A stretch of DNA of 64,000 bases from Tritonibacter horizontis (GCF_001518015.1 NZ_LPUY01000060.1:1-64000); one strand, 5' to 3'. Shown: positions 16,331-25,348, counted from the stretch's first letter. Notes: generated by a model from the letters alone, not told the origin. Translations and numbers: made by a program.

Positions 16331-17517
16331 TACTTACGCCCCCATGCCGTTTTGATGAGCCCTTCGACCTCCGCCACAACCCCGTTGATGGACTCGATAG
16401 CCCGATCGTACGTCTGGCGATGAAAATCCGTTCTAGCGATCTCGAACAGTGTCTGTTGCGTGAGCCCAGCGTCAGAGACTGCAGAGGATTTCAGGAAAGG
16501 CTGAGTAAGAACGTCATCCGTGAACATGGTCCGCAGGAATGCCGCCATCTGGGTTTGAGGGCCGTCATTGGGCTCGAAACGAGTGATTAGAAATCTCATG
16601 AAGTCCCAGTCGGGCGATGCGCCCACATCAGCAATTGTTGCCATGAGGCTGGATGTGAGCTGCAGGAATTGGGCCATCGAGGCGACGTCAAGCATGCTTG
16701 GAATGACAGTGACGACTAGGGATGTCGACGCCACCAAAGCCGATAGTGTGGTAAACCCGAGTTGCGGTGGGCAGTCGATGACGACAATATCGTAGTCTGG
16801 CTCAACTTCATTAATGCAAAGGGCAAGCCGCTGATAGAACGGCGGCCTGATATTGTTTCGAAGGGCGTGTGCGGTTTCGGTCTCGAACTCAGAGAGCAAC
16901 AAGCCGGCCGCGGCTAGATCGAGGTTGTGGAAATACGTTTTGCGCACAACGTCTCTAAATGGGATAGGGTCCTCGTACCGAAGGGCATCGTACACCGTTC
17001 CGGCCTCAGGGAAGTCGATTTCCGGCCGGAAACCGAACATGGTGGTCATTGAGGCTTGTGGGTCGAGATCGATTGCCAGAACTCGATAACCATCAAGGGC
17101 AAGCTTTTGGGCCAGATGGATCGCCGTTGTCGTCTTCCCAGCGCCCCCTTTGAAGTTGGCGATCGAAATGATCTGGATATGCTCCCCATCCCGACGACGA
17201 GGAACGATATGCTGGAACTTGGTGCTTGACCGGGCTATTTCGTGGCGCGCTATATCGATTTGCTCTGCAGTGTAGAACCTGCGGCCGCGGGCGTCTGTCT
17301 CGATATCACCGAGATCGAGCTTGTCCTCGAAAAACATCTTCCGCAAAAAATCTTGGCTTACACCGAGGATCTGGGCAACTTCCGTGGATGAGAAGCGTCT
17401 GAGAGCCTTTCGTTCATCAGGTAGAAACGACTTGCGCATATTCACATCAAGCGATTTGCTTAGACGTGTCGCCATCGTCTGGATCTTTTGATCCATTCTG
17501 ATCCGCTGCTCGTTCAT
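16330..17517 (-). CDS. repA: plasmid partition ATPase RepA (ParA family)
   Basis: A 395-residue ParA-type ATPase. Residues about 40-105 are the N-terminal winged helix that represses the operon (FSSTEVAQILGVSQDFLRKMF, then GRRFYTAEQIDIAR). The deviant Walker A motif KGGAGKTT is at 123-130, followed by VLAIDLDPQAS and IVVIDCPPQLGF. It acts with RepB to segregate the plasmid. The first ATG (17517) was used, though ATG at residue 8 is possible. Upstream lies a 280-bp non-coding region that should contain the repABC promoter. A parS-like site is inside the gene at 17019-17032. Confidence 0.92.
   Translation of the reverse strand: MNEQRIRMDQKIQTMATRLSKSLDVNMRKSFLPDERKALRRFSSTEVAQILGVSQDFLRKMFFEDKLDLGDIETDARGRRFYTAEQIDIARHEIARSSTKFQHIVPRRRDGEHIQIISIANFKGGAGKTTTAIHLAQKLALDGYRVLAIDLDPQASMTTMFGFRPEIDFPEAGTVYDALRYEDPIPFRDVVRKTYFHNLDLAAAGLLLSEFETETAHALRNNIRPPFYQRLALCINEVEPDYDIVVIDCPPQLGFTTLSALVASTSLVVTVIPSMLDVASMAQFLQLTSSLMATIADVGASPDWDFMRFLITRFEPNDGPQTQMAAFLRTMFTDDVLTQPFLKSSAVSDAGLTQQTLFEIARTDFHRQTYDRAIESINGVVAEVEGLIKTAWGRK
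17019..17032. repeat. parS: parS-like palindrome in repA
   Basis: TTTCCGGCCGGAAA, a perfect 14-bp palindrome identical in its core to the copies in repB and repC. Its flanks are not palindromic here. Confidence 0.65.
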
Positions 17518-17799
17518 GCCCGTCCCGCCGCCCGTCTTCCGGGTCTATCTTGAGAAGGAACGCAAAACCGCCGGAAACTGATGGTTAGCGTTCTTCCGCA
17601 AAAATGTCAGGAAAGCGTTTGACAGGCAAGGATTTTTTCAGATGGTGGGCCGGTATCCGGTGAAATCATTTATTTACAATGACTTATCTTATTTCTCGGA
17701 TCCAGCGCGTCAAGTGCTTGTGTCGCTGCCATCACTTAAACGCAAGATGTACCCGATTCACATAGGCGGTTTTGCTTCCAAAGAACGAATCTGAGTCTC
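17518..17799. other. repABC upstream region
   Basis: This 282-bp non-coding stretch lies between repA and the recombinase gene. It is AT-richer than its surroundings (TTATTTACAATGACTTATC near 17670) and presumably contains the repABC promoter. I found no further copy of the 14-bp palindrome here. Confidence 0.45.
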
Positions 17800-18681
17800 T
17801 TAAATCATTCCCAGTCTCTCAGCCCGTTCCAGCAGCATCTTGACCGATGAGGGCTGCCATCTCGTTCGGCCACGTGGTGTGCGTTCGCGCATAGATTCCA
17901 GCCGTTCACAGATCGCTTGAAGCGTGATGTCGGGATCTGCGCCCTTGATGCCAGCAATAATTGCGGGCAGGCGGTCGTCGGTTTCGCGGCGCCCGGCGCG
18001 GGCCAGCACCTCGGCAGGCAGGAAGCCGTCGCGGACATAGGCCTTCACAGCGCGCAGCAGGCGGCTTTGGGTCCAGCGACGCGCCTCGGGCAAGGGGCCG
18101 TTGACGATGCGCACCACGTCTTCCCAAGCCAAGTCGGGGCGTAACCGGCGCACATGGGGCACCCAATCTTGTGCCGTCTCGTTCAGACGCTCCATGTAGC
18201 CGTCCTGTCGCGCCAGCCGCACCTTGCGAAGAGCGGTTGGGTCTTTGGCCCGCAGCCCAGGGTTCCCGCCCACGCGGCCCTTTGTGCGCGCGCTGGCGAG
18301 GCCGGCCTTGGTTCGTTCCCGGATAAGGGCGCGCTCAAACTCGGCCGCAGCCCCCAGCACTTGCAAAGTGAACTTGCCCTGCGGGGATCCGGTGTCGATG
18401 GGGTCTTGAATGGAACGAAAGAAAGCACCCTTGGCCTCCAGCCGCTCGATCACCTCCAGCAGATGTGACAGGGACCGCGCGAGGCGGTCGATCCGTACGA
18501 CAACCAGCGTGTCGCCCTTGCTAATGCGCTCCAGCAAGCGGGCAAGCACCGGCCGGGCACGATTGCCGCCTGAGGCGTGCTCTTCGAAGATCTCGACGCA
18601 TCCCGCAGTTTGCAGGGCCTCAGACTGGGGCAGGGGGGTCTGATCCTCTGTGGATACGCGCGCATAGCCTATCAGGGGCAT
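17800..18681 (-). CDS. serine recombinase of the resolvase/invertase family
   Basis: A 293-residue serine recombinase. The catalytic serine is S10 in MPLIGYARVSTEDQ. Other active-site residues sit in VVVRIDRLARSLSHLLEV, and the E-helix segment is AAAEFERALIRERTKAGL. The C-terminus is about 100 residues longer than in TnpR resolvases (about 190) and has an extra helical, basic domain ending in WQPSSVKMLLERAERLGMI. It could be a plasmid multimer resolvase or a transposon-derived invertase. It is monocistronic and lies between repA and the ParD/ParE pair. Confidence 0.88.
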   Translation of the reverse strand: MPLIGYARVSTEDQTPLPQSEALQTAGCVEIFEEHASGGNRARPVLARLLERISKGDTLVVVRIDRLARSLSHLLEVIERLEAKGAFFRSIQDPIDTGSPQGKFTLQVLGAAAEFERALIRERTKAGLASARTKGRVGGNPGLRAKDPTALRKVRLARQDGYMERLNETAQDWVPHVRRLRPDLAWEDVVRIVNGPLPEARRWTQSRLLRAVKAYVRDGFLPAEVLARAGRRETDDRLPAIIAGIKGADPDITLQAICERLESMRERTPRGRTRWQPSSVKMLLERAERLGMI

Positions 18682-18789
18682 GAAAATCGGCCGTTTGCAA
18701 TTTCATATACCGTTACTAAACGACCGATTGATAGCGACGAGAGGAGAAAGGTCGCATGATGGCTGATCATCGCCCACGATCAGCTTCCA

Positions 18790-18825
18790 TTGACCAAAGC
18801 TGAACATTGGCATATATTGCCAATG
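18790..18825 (+). promoter_or_regulatory. parDE promoter with overlapping palindromic operator
   Basis: TTGACC (18790-18795) and TATATT (18813-18818) are 17 bases apart. The inverted repeat CATTGGCA-N5-TGCCAATG (18805-18825) covers the -10 box, the normal design for autorepression by a ribbon-helix-helix antitoxin. Confidence 0.7.
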
Positions 18826-18840
18826 AAGGAGACCTGAACC

Positions 18841-19098
18841 ATGGTGACACGCAACGTAGTCCTCACCGAAACCCAAGACCGTCTGGTTCAAGCACTGGTG
18901 GCGTCCGGGCGCTACCAGAATGTGAGTGAAGCCATGCGCGCTGGCCTGAGGCTGCTCGAGCAGGAAGAAGCACAGCTGGCCGGGATCCGGAAGGGTCTCC
19001 TAGAAGGTCTGACGCAGGCCAAGGCGGGTGATCTTGCGGAGGGCAGCGGCAAAGATGCGATCCGGAGGGCCTTTGCGTCTGCGCGCACGCGTTCATGA
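18841..19098 (+). CDS. parD: ParD-type antitoxin
   Basis: An 85-residue type II antitoxin. Residues 1-45 (RNVVLTETQDRLVQALVASGRYQNVSEAMRAGLRLLEQEE) form the ribbon-helix-helix DNA-binding fold of the ParD/CopG family. The rest is the flexible toxin-neutralising tail. Its stop overlaps the parE start by four bases (ATGA), so the pair is coupled. A palindrome over the promoter is the likely autoregulatory site. It probably stabilises the plasmid by post-segregational killing. Confidence 0.9.
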   Translation: MVTRNVVLTETQDRLVQALVASGRYQNVSEAMRAGLRLLEQEEAQLAGIRKGLLEGLTQAKAGDLAEGSGKDAIRRAFASARTRS

Positions 19099-19430
19099 GT
19101 CGATCCTTCCGGCTGACCCGTCGTGCGGAAGCCAGCCTCACCGAAATCGCCAGGTGGACGATCGAAAATTTTGGGCTGCGCCAAGCAGAGCTCTACGAGG
19201 CGGAATTGCTCAACTGCTGTGAAAGTATTCTGAACGGCCAGGCCCATAGCCGGAGTTGCGCAGTTCTCGTTGATGATGTCGAAGACCTGCGGTTCATAAG
19301 GTCAGGGGAACATTTCCTGGTGTTCCTAGATCAGCCTGACGAGGTCATCATCGTGGATATCCTGCATTCCCGCAGTGATCTTCCGCGTCATGTCGCAGCG
19401 TTGGCAGCCCTCAGAAATGTCGACCTATAG
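19095..19430 (+). CDS. parE: ParE-type toxin
   Basis: A 111-residue RelE/ParE superfamily toxin. The N-terminus SRSFRLTRRAEASLTEIARWTIENFG is the family's first strand and helical hairpin, and VEDLRFIRSGEHFLVFLDQPDEVIIVDILHSRSDLPRHV is the beta-sheet end with the conserved R-SGEH and ILH-R-D motifs. Characterised ParE proteins poison DNA gyrase. It follows its antitoxin with a four-base overlap and converges on the tyrosine recombinase gene with a six-base overlap of ends. Confidence 0.9.
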   Translation: MSRSFRLTRRAEASLTEIARWTIENFGLRQAELYEAELLNCCESILNGQAHSRSCAVLVDDVEDLRFIRSGEHFLVFLDQPDEVIIVDILHSRSDLPRHVAALAALRNVDL

Positions 19431-20540
19431 CCCTGCGGCTTTGGTCAGGTTCACCCGGAACCGGTCGCGCCGTCGCTGATAGCGGCGGGTCATCTCGGCC
19501 GAGGCGTGGCCAAGCTGCTTCTGGACGTAGCGCTCGTCGACTTCGGCGGAGCTGGCGAGACCGGCGCGCAACGAATGGCCGGAGAACAGCGCCAGGCGGT
19601 CTTTATCAGGCAGGTCCGACCGGATGCCGGCGTTCAGAACCGTGCGCTTGATCAGGCGCGCGACATGCTTGTCGTTTAACCTGGTTTCAGATGCCCGCTT
19701 GCCATCGCGCGAGGTGCCGACAAAGACCGGACCAAAGTCGATCTTGGCAAAGTGCAACCATTGTTCCAAGGCATGCACAGGGCAGGTCTGCTGCTTCGAG
19801 CCGCGGCCAATTTCGACCTCGCGCCAGCCGGTCTTTGCGTTCAGGGTGAGAAGGGCGCCTTCCTTCAATATTTCGATCCAACCGCCAGAGTCCGGCGTAT
19901 CGTCCTTGTGAACGTCTAGGCTGATAATTTCGGAGCGGCGGAGGCCCCCTGCATAACCGAGCAACAGGATTGCCCGATCCCGCAGCCCGCGCAGGTCAAA
20001 GGGTAGGGTCGCCACCATCGCGAGAATGTCTTCGGCCAGGATCGCTTCTTTCTGCACCGGCGGGCGCGCGTGCTTGCGTTTGATCCCGGCCAGCACTGTG
20101 GCGATGTGGCGGTTTTTGCGATCGAGGGCAAAGCCGCGCTGCGCATAGTTCCAGGCGAGGCCGGAAAGTCGACGCTCAATTGTCGACACCGATAGAGCAG
20201 GGGAGGGGCCCGAACCGCTGGCCAGATCGGCAATGTAAAGCCCGATCATCTCCGGTGATGGAGGCAGCGGTTCCGCACCCTTCATACGACACCAGCGCGC
20301 AAAATGCGCCCAATCCTTAGCGTATGCTCTTAGCGTGTTCTCCGACGCCGCGGCACGGGCATAGTCGCGGGCGGTGTCGATTAGCCGGTCAAGCGCACCG
20401 GAGCCCGCCACAAAGGAAGGCAGGCTCAAGGCTTCGCCGTCAGGGCGATCTCTCTCGGTGTCTTCGTTGTACGAAGACCCGATTGGCGGCACTGACCTAG
20501 ATTTCTCGTTGTTTTCCGACATGACCCTGAGCGTATTCAT
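19425..20540 (-). CDS. tyrosine recombinase (phage integrase family)
   Basis: A 371-residue site-specific recombinase with all core residues visible: R202 (GLRRSE), H322-x-x-R325 (HSLRAG), H345 (LGHAS) and nucleophile Y354 (RRYQRRR). Residues about 50-160 form the core-binding SAM-like domain. It starts with a long acidic leader, and a shorter start at M7 is possible. Its position beside a toxin-antitoxin pair and a mobile-element pile suggests a plasmid dimer resolvase or the integrase of a decayed island. No attachment site repeat was recognised. Confidence 0.88.
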   Translation of the reverse strand: MNTLRVMSENNEKSRSVPPIGSSYNEDTERDRPDGEALSLPSFVAGSGALDRLIDTARDYARAAASENTLRAYAKDWAHFARWCRMKGAEPLPPSPEMIGLYIADLASGSGPSPALSVSTIERRLSGLAWNYAQRGFALDRKNRHIATVLAGIKRKHARPPVQKEAILAEDILAMVATLPFDLRGLRDRAILLLGYAGGLRRSEIISLDVHKDDTPDSGGWIEILKEGALLTLNAKTGWREVEIGRGSKQQTCPVHALEQWLHFAKIDFGPVFVGTSRDGKRASETRLNDKHVARLIKRTVLNAGIRSDLPDKDRLALFSGHSLRAGLASSAEVDERYVQKQLGHASAEMTRRYQRRRDRFRVNLTKAAGL

Positions 20541-20647
20541 TTATGCCCGATAATGCAAACTTATTGGACATATTGGAGACCGTCAAAGCGGGGCGGTTAG
20601 ATCGCTATTTTCTGGCGGAAAGCGCCGCGCGAGTGTAGGCTCTGGGC

Positions 20648-21008
20648 ATGACATTTGCACGGCCCGATCACAGAAGCGACCCAGAGACACTAGACCGGAT
20701 GCCGACCTGGGTCACTTCTGCGCAAGCCGAAATCCCGGAAGATGTTGCGTTTTTGTCGGGTGCTGCGCTGAACCACCTGCATCTTGTGTTGGGGTGTGAG
20801 AGGGTGCCCCAAGCCTTGTTGCGGGACCGGCTGGCGCTCCGCGCAGCCGAGGCCTGTGTCGCGTTTTCCGGGCGGACGGAGAGGGCAGGGGAGCTGCGCG
20901 ATGCCGTGCTCCTGCTGCGTTCCGGCGACCTACCCGGACCGGCGGGGGAAACCTGCCTGGCCTGGCGGCGCGCGGTGGAGCGGCCGGTGTCGGTCAAGGC
21001 TCTCGGCC
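20648..21008 (+). pseudogene. DUF1403 family protein, cut off by IS6
   Basis: About 120 N-terminal residues of a DUF1403 protein (TWVTSAQAEIPEDVAFLSGAAL, LLRDRLALRAAEACVAFSGR, GELRDAVLLLRSGD). The homologous sequence stops where an IS6 element begins at 21009, and the remaining frame to 21088 is IS DNA. Intact relatives are about 320 residues, carried on plasmids and transposons of alphaproteobacteria, with no known function. No continuation was found on the far side of the IS. Confidence 0.7.
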
Positions 21009-21827
21009 GGGTAGTGTCGCAAAGTTTCCGGTTCCGTGGTGGCCCCGAATATGTCAGCACTGTCAGTGAGTTGGTGAAAGGCAGTTGACGTGATCGAGTT
21101 TAAGGGCGTGCACTATCCGAAGTCTGTGATCCTGCATGCAGTATTCTTCTATCTCCGCTACGCCGTGTCCTACCGTGATCTTGAAGAAATTCTAGTCGAG
21201 CGCGGCGTCACAGTTGACCACGCCACCCTGAACCGCTGGGTGGTGAAGTTCGCGCCGCTCATCGCCGCCAGGGCGCAGTCCCGAAAGCGACCCACTGCGA
21301 ACTCCTGGCGGATGGACGAGACGTACATCAAGGTGAAGGGCCGCTGGACGTACCTTTACCGGGCCGTCGATCGCGACGGACAAACACTGGATTTCATGCT
21401 GTCCGAGCGCCGGGACTTGGCCGCCGCCCGGCGCTTCTTCAAGCGAGCGATTGGTTCGAACGGCGTGCCCGACCGGGTCGTCATCGACAAGAGTGGCGCC
21501 AACCTGGCCGGTTTGCAGGCGGTGAACGCAATCCTGAAATTTACCGGCGGTGGCCGCACAGTCGAGATCCGGCAGGTCAAATATCTGAACAATATCCTTG
21601 AGCAGGACCATCGTTTTATAAAGCGGATCACCGGCCGGATGATGGGCTTCAAGTCCTTCGAATCGGCCTCTGCTACCCTCGCCGGGATCGAGACTGCCCA
21701 CATGATCCGCAAGGGGCAGATCCCCGCCAATGGGACCACTGCCTTCCAGACCTTCGCAGCGCTAGTAGCATAATTCTGTCCGCAAATTAGGCTATGCCAA
21801 CACTCGACAAAGTTTGCGACGGAACCC
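21009..21827 (+). mobile_element. IS6 family insertion sequence
   Basis: The 819-bp element is bounded by related inverted ends (GGGTAGTGTCGCAAA at 21009 and its imperfect complement ending GGAACCC at 21827). Its length and single gene fit IS6. It interrupts a DUF1403 gene on the left and abuts an IS256 fragment on the right. Confidence 0.75.
21090..21773 (+). CDS. IS6 family transposase
   Basis: A complete 227-residue transposase with a GTG start. The N-terminal helix-turn-helix (YRDLEEILVERGVTVDHATLNRWV) and the DDE residues are intact: D in WRMDETYIKVKGRW, D in VVIDKSGAN, and E in NNILEQDHRFIKR. IS6 elements move by replicative cointegration and commonly join unrelated DNA segments, which suits their position here among truncated elements. 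It is likely active. Confidence 0.92.
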   Translation: MIEFKGVHYPKSVILHAVFFYLRYAVSYRDLEEILVERGVTVDHATLNRWVVKFAPLIAARAQSRKRPTANSWRMDETYIKVKGRWTYLYRAVDRDGQTLDFMLSERRDLAAARRFFKRAIGSNGVPDRVVIDKSGANLAGLQAVNAILKFTGGGRTVEIRQVKYLNNILEQDHRFIKRITGRMMGFKSFESASATLAGIETAHMIRKGQIPANGTTAFQTFAALVA

Positions 21828-22117
21828 GTGAAAGTGACCTTGTCTTCGCCAGCACCCCGATCCCGCACGCGTGGCACCTTCACGGGCACCGGACCAATGC
21901 CGGTCATCACCTCGCGTTCGGGCAGATGACCGTGTCGGACCAGGCGTGCCCGCCCGTCCTCGAGCTTGTCCCCGGAGAAGGCGTTCATGAGCGCGGCCAG
22001 CTCGGCGTGGATCGCCTGTTCGATCAGCTTGCGCGCTCCATCGCGCAGAATGTCGGTGAACGGGTCGGAGCCAAATCCTGATGGATCGGGCAGTTCAGTG
22101 ATGGTAGTCTCTGGCAT
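21828..22117 (-). pseudogene. IS256 family transposase, N-terminal fragment
   Basis: The N-terminal 95 or so residues of a mutator-type transposase (GSDPFTDILRDGARKLIEQAIHAELAALMNAF, then PVPVKVPRVRDRG and KVTFT). The homology ends at the right end of the IS6 element, and the frame beyond is antisense to the IS6 transposase. The DDE residues are lost, so it cannot work. A second, different IS256 copy lies at 22661-23511. Confidence 0.8.
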
Positions 22118-22204
22118 GTGGCATATCCCTTTCTCGGCTGAGAATTGACGGCGTCTGAACACCGCCATGATATGCCGCCCCTCAGGGCATCACCAACTTT
22201 CGCG

Positions 22205-22515
22205 CGTTTCTCCGCGCGGCAAGCTTTCGGGCAATGACCAGGCCTTGCGGCGCGCGCGCGGCTTGCGCATCGAAGGGTCTGGTTCGCTGGCCGCAATCCT
22301 GTCCTCGACGGCGGCGATTTGCGCCTGCGTCTCGGCGATGGCGGTTTCCAGATCTTCCAGCGCCAGCTCCAGCTGCGCAGGGTCCAGCTTCTCGGATTTC
22401 GGCCCGAACTTGGTGCGTCGATATTCCTGAACCTGGCCTTCCAGCTTCTCGATCAGAGCCTTCAACTCGGTGATGAAGGCCTCTTTTTCGGCCACCACCA
22501 CCGCGTGGTGTAGCC
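22205..22515 (-). pseudogene. IS66 TnpC, N-terminal fragment
   Basis: About 100 residues of IS66 transposase: the coiled-coil leader (FITELKALIEKLEGQVQEYRRTKFGPKSEKLDPAQLELALEDLETAIAE) and the start of the LPE-LPR linker. It is cut on one side by the IS256 end near 22200 and on the other by an IS3 remnant. It has no catalytic domain. Confidence 0.75.
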
Positions 22516-22530
22516 CAGGGCTTCGCAACG

Positions 22531-22655
22531 CAATGGCTATGGACTTACAACAACGACCGCCCGAACATGGGCATCGGCGGCATCACACCCGCCCAGAAAC
22601 TGAAAATGGCCGCGTGAATTCTACGGATGCACCCCGCTAAGAATGGGGGGATTAC
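22531..22655 (+). pseudogene. IS3 family OrfB tail and right end
   Basis: The last 28 residues of an IS3 OrfB (QWLWTYNNDRPNMGIGG, then PAQKLKMAA, stop at 22615-22617) followed by a terminal repeat ending GGGGGGATTACC. The matching left end, GGTAATCCCCCC, occurs on the minus strand at 43429-43440 beside an IS3 OrfA fragment, so both are the same IS type. Confidence 0.7.
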
Positions 22656-22660
22656 CCCGG

Positions 22661-23511
22661 GGCCATGGACTTCGGGAACTTGTTCAGAACATTCGAGATT
22701 TTATGGAGCCAGCAGCGCTGGTGACGGGTGCCTGGGAAGACTGCATCAACGGCCTTCCAGAACCCAAGAGCACCGTCCCCGACTGCCACCTCGGGCGCGA
22801 TAGCCAGTCCACGGGCCTTGATATCAATGAGCAATTCCCGCCAACTCTGCGCGCTCTCGCGGATACCCACATGGAAGCCGAGCAACTCTTTCCTGCCCTC
22901 AGGCGTCGCCCCGATGATCACTAGGATGCACTCGGCCTCGGGTTCCATCCGCGCCTGCAGGTAATCCCCATCCGCCCAGATGTAGACGTAGCGGCGGGCC
23001 CAGAGATCCCGGTGCTGCCAGCGATCATATTCTTCTTGCCAGCCCGCCGTGAGACGCGAAATCACGCCCGGCGTCAGGTTTGGCGCGTCTGCCCCAAGGA
23101 TGGCAGACAGCGCCTCTTGAAAGTCGCCGGTGGAGATGCCGCGCAGGTAAAGCGCCGGAAGCAGGGCATCGAGACTTTCGGACCGCCGCGCCCATTTGGG
23201 CAGGATGTTGGAGGTGAAACTGATCTTCGCCTCGACGGGGAGGCCCGTCGCCCGATCGCGCACCTTCTGCCGCCGGACCTCAACGGCCCGATCCCGGTCT
23301 GGATCACCCGTTCCGGCCCGGCACCGTGCCGAACGATGCGTTGGCGGCCATCGACAAGCCGGTCCTCGGAAAACTGCGCGACAAAACTGTCGGCTTCCGC
23401 TTTTAAAGCCGCCATCAGCATGCGGCGCGCCCCGTCGCGGGCGATCTCGGTCAGCGGATCAATGATTGAACCAGGCTGGCGGAAGGGGATGATCGTGGTA
23501 TCATCTGTCAT
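22661..23511 (-). pseudogene. IS256 family transposase, frameshifted and truncated
   Basis: The N-terminal part (23511 to about 23290: IIPFRQPGSIIDPLTEIARDGARRML) and the main part (from about 23285: RDRATGLPVEAKISFTSNILPKWARRS) are in different frames, so one frameshift lies near 23290. The catalytic D regions are present (VYIWADGDYLQARM, VAVGDGALGFWKAVDAV), but the protein stops at NVLNKFPKS, where the IS3 remnant joins at 22655-22661. It is not functional. Confidence 0.85.
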
Positions 23512-23638
23512 AGGCGTATCGCTCCTCTGGAGGTTCTGGCTGGCCTAGACACCTGCCACGATACGCCGCCTCCTCAAATCCCATCACCCAGATTCACGCA
23601 TAGCCCCGTCACCCCAGGGCTATCGCGTTTGGTAACCC

Positions 23639-24001
23639 ATGGGCAAAATACGAGAACATATCATGACCAAAAAGGCACGCCTCGTCGTGTTCGATGCCGG
23701 AATTCCATGTCAAAAGACTTCAACGCGACCACCCAGACCCAAGCGCGTCAGAGCTCGGTGCCAGGAAATCTATTCCTACCTTGCGAACAACTTCGACGCG
23801 CTCGTCGACTACGGCCATCGACACCGGAATGGCCTCGCAGTTTCGTCGTCCCGGGCAGAAGGCTGTGTTGATGACATCGGCAACACCCGCACGGGCAAGC
23901 GACGGCGCATGAGATGGTCACCGCGGGGCGCGCGTCGGGTTGCCGTCACTCGGGGCGCCGTGCTTGACGGAAGGCTAGGCGTCTCAAAGCGGGCCGCTTG
24001 A
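23639..24001 (+). pseudogene. ISKra4-like transposase, C-terminal fragment
   Basis: The frame ends with LANNFDALVDYGHRHRNGLAV, SSSRAEG, TGKRRRMRWSPRGARRV and RGAVLDGRL, which match the C-terminus of ISKra4-type transposases as I remember them. The first 40 residues look like junction sequence rather than protein. It is the last mobile-element piece before the catabolic operon begins. Confidence 0.55.
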
Positions 24002-24075
24002 CCTCCAGCTTTTGCCCACTCCCAAAGACAGCAATTATTGACCCTTTCCCGAGCCATTTGAATCGCACTCACGGC

Positions 24076-24129
24076 TTGAACTTGGTCCGCATCTTCGCTA
24101 ATATTCTAACAAATGTTAGATTATTAGCG
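24076..24129 (+). promoter_or_regulatory. promoter and operator of the catabolic operon (site 1)
   Basis: TTGAAC (24076-24081), 17 bases, then TAATAT (24099-24104). The -10 box lies in a 34-bp inverted repeat (24096-24129) with 15-base arms matching at 14 positions around AAAT. Its core TCTAAC-AAAT-GTTAGA (24105-24120) recurs three more times in the window. A repressor here would block transcription; the site suits a TetR-type regulator. Confidence 0.85.
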
Positions 24130-24139
24130 AAGGGATCAT

Positions 24140-25348
24140 ATGACCTCCCCACTTCATCAGCTGAAAATCATCGAGCTCGGTCATGTTATTGCTGGACCAC
24201 TCTCGACCTCGCTGCTTTCTGATTTTGGGGCAGACGTCATCAAGATCGAGGCGCCCAACCGAACGGACATGATGCGCGACCTCGGGCCCAAGGCCGGGGA
24301 CGGGGTCGGCGTCTGGTGGAAGACGCTGGGCCGCAACAAGAAGATTCTGAGCCTCGACTGGAAGTCGGGCGAAGGACGGGACATCCTGCGCAGACTGGTT
24401 GAAAGCGCCGACGTACTTGTTGAAAATTTCCGGCCAGGCGTGCTTGAACGTGCGGGTATCGGGCCCGAAACTCTGCATGAGTGGAACCCGGATCTGGTTA
24501 TTCTGCGCGTTTCGGGTTACGGTCAGGGCGGCCCGATGCGGGACGTGCCCGCTTTCGGGCGCGCGGCAGAGGCGATGAGTGGTCTCGCCCATCTGACTGG
24601 TTTTGCGGACGGGCCACCGATGCACCCCGGATTTCCAGCGGCCGACAGCACGACAGGGTTGATGGGTGCTTTGGGGATCATGATCGCGCTGTTTGCCCGG
24701 GAAAAAGGGATTGCGCGTGGTCAGGTCGTCGATCTTGCGGTGTTCGAGGCGCTGCTTCGACTGATGGACTATCCCGTGCCCGCATTGACGGGCGCGAACC
24801 TCTCGCCGCGGCGCAACGGGCTGCGCCAGCCGATGGATTTTGCGCCGGGGGGCATGTTCCGAACCTCTGATGGGGTGTGGGTGACCGTTTCGGCTGGCAG
24901 TGCAGAAACAGCGCAACGCCTGTTGCGGGCGGTCGGCGGAGACGCGCTGGCCGATGATCCGCGGTTCGCTACTCTCGGCGAGATGTCGCAGCATATGGCC
25001 GTGGTCTTCGACGCCATAAACGATTTCGTCACGCAACACACGCTTGCGGAAGTCGAGGCGGAGTTTGCCCGCCATGATGCGGTTGCCTCTCGTGTGCTGA
25101 GCGTCGAGGAGATCGTGACGAATGAGCAGATACGTCATCGCGGCGACATCGTATCGGTTGAGGGCGAGCAAACGCAGGTGATCGGACCTATTCCGCATCT
25201 CAGCGCCACCCCCGGTGAGTTGCGCTGGCTAGGGCGGCCGCCGGGCGCGGACAGCCGAAGCATTCTGCGCAATCTTGGATATGACGACGACCGGATCTCT
25301 GCCCTGTGTGAGGCAGGGTTTGTAGGTGTGGATGGGAGCGAGACATAA
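24140..25348 (+). CDS. CaiB/BaiF (family III) CoA-transferase 1
   Basis: A 402-residue family III CoA-transferase. The N-terminal Rossmann-like part has LKIIELGHVIAGPLSTSLLSDFGADVIKIEAPN, and the probable catalytic aspartate lies in HPGFPAADSTTGLMGALGI (about residue 170), as in formyl-CoA transferase. These enzymes move CoA between carboxylic acids and activate substrates without ATP. It is the first gene after the strong operator-controlled promoter (24076-24129), with GAAGGGATC before its ATG. It overlaps the next gene by one base (TAATG). Substrate is unknown. Confidence 0.9.
   Translation: MTSPLHQLKIIELGHVIAGPLSTSLLSDFGADVIKIEAPNRTDMMRDLGPKAGDGVGVWWKTLGRNKKILSLDWKSGEGRDILRRLVESADVLVENFRPGVLERAGIGPETLHEWNPDLVILRVSGYGQGGPMRDVPAFGRAAEAMSGLAHLTGFADGPPMHPGFPAADSTTGLMGALGIMIALFAREKGIARGQVVDLAVFEALLRLMDYPVPALTGANLSPRRNGLRQPMDFAPGGMFRTSDGVWVTVSAGSAETAQRLLRAVGGDALADDPRFATLGEMSQHMAVVFDAINDFVTQHTLAEVEAEFARHDAVASRVLSVEEIVTNEQIRHRGDIVSVEGEQTQVIGPIPHLSATPGELRWLGRPPGADSRSILRNLGYDDDRISALCEAGFVGVDGSET

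Noticed and set aside
24116-25198. Minus-strand frame opposite CoA-transferase 1
   Set aside because: It is antisense to a clear CaiB-family gene, with no domain or ribosome site.
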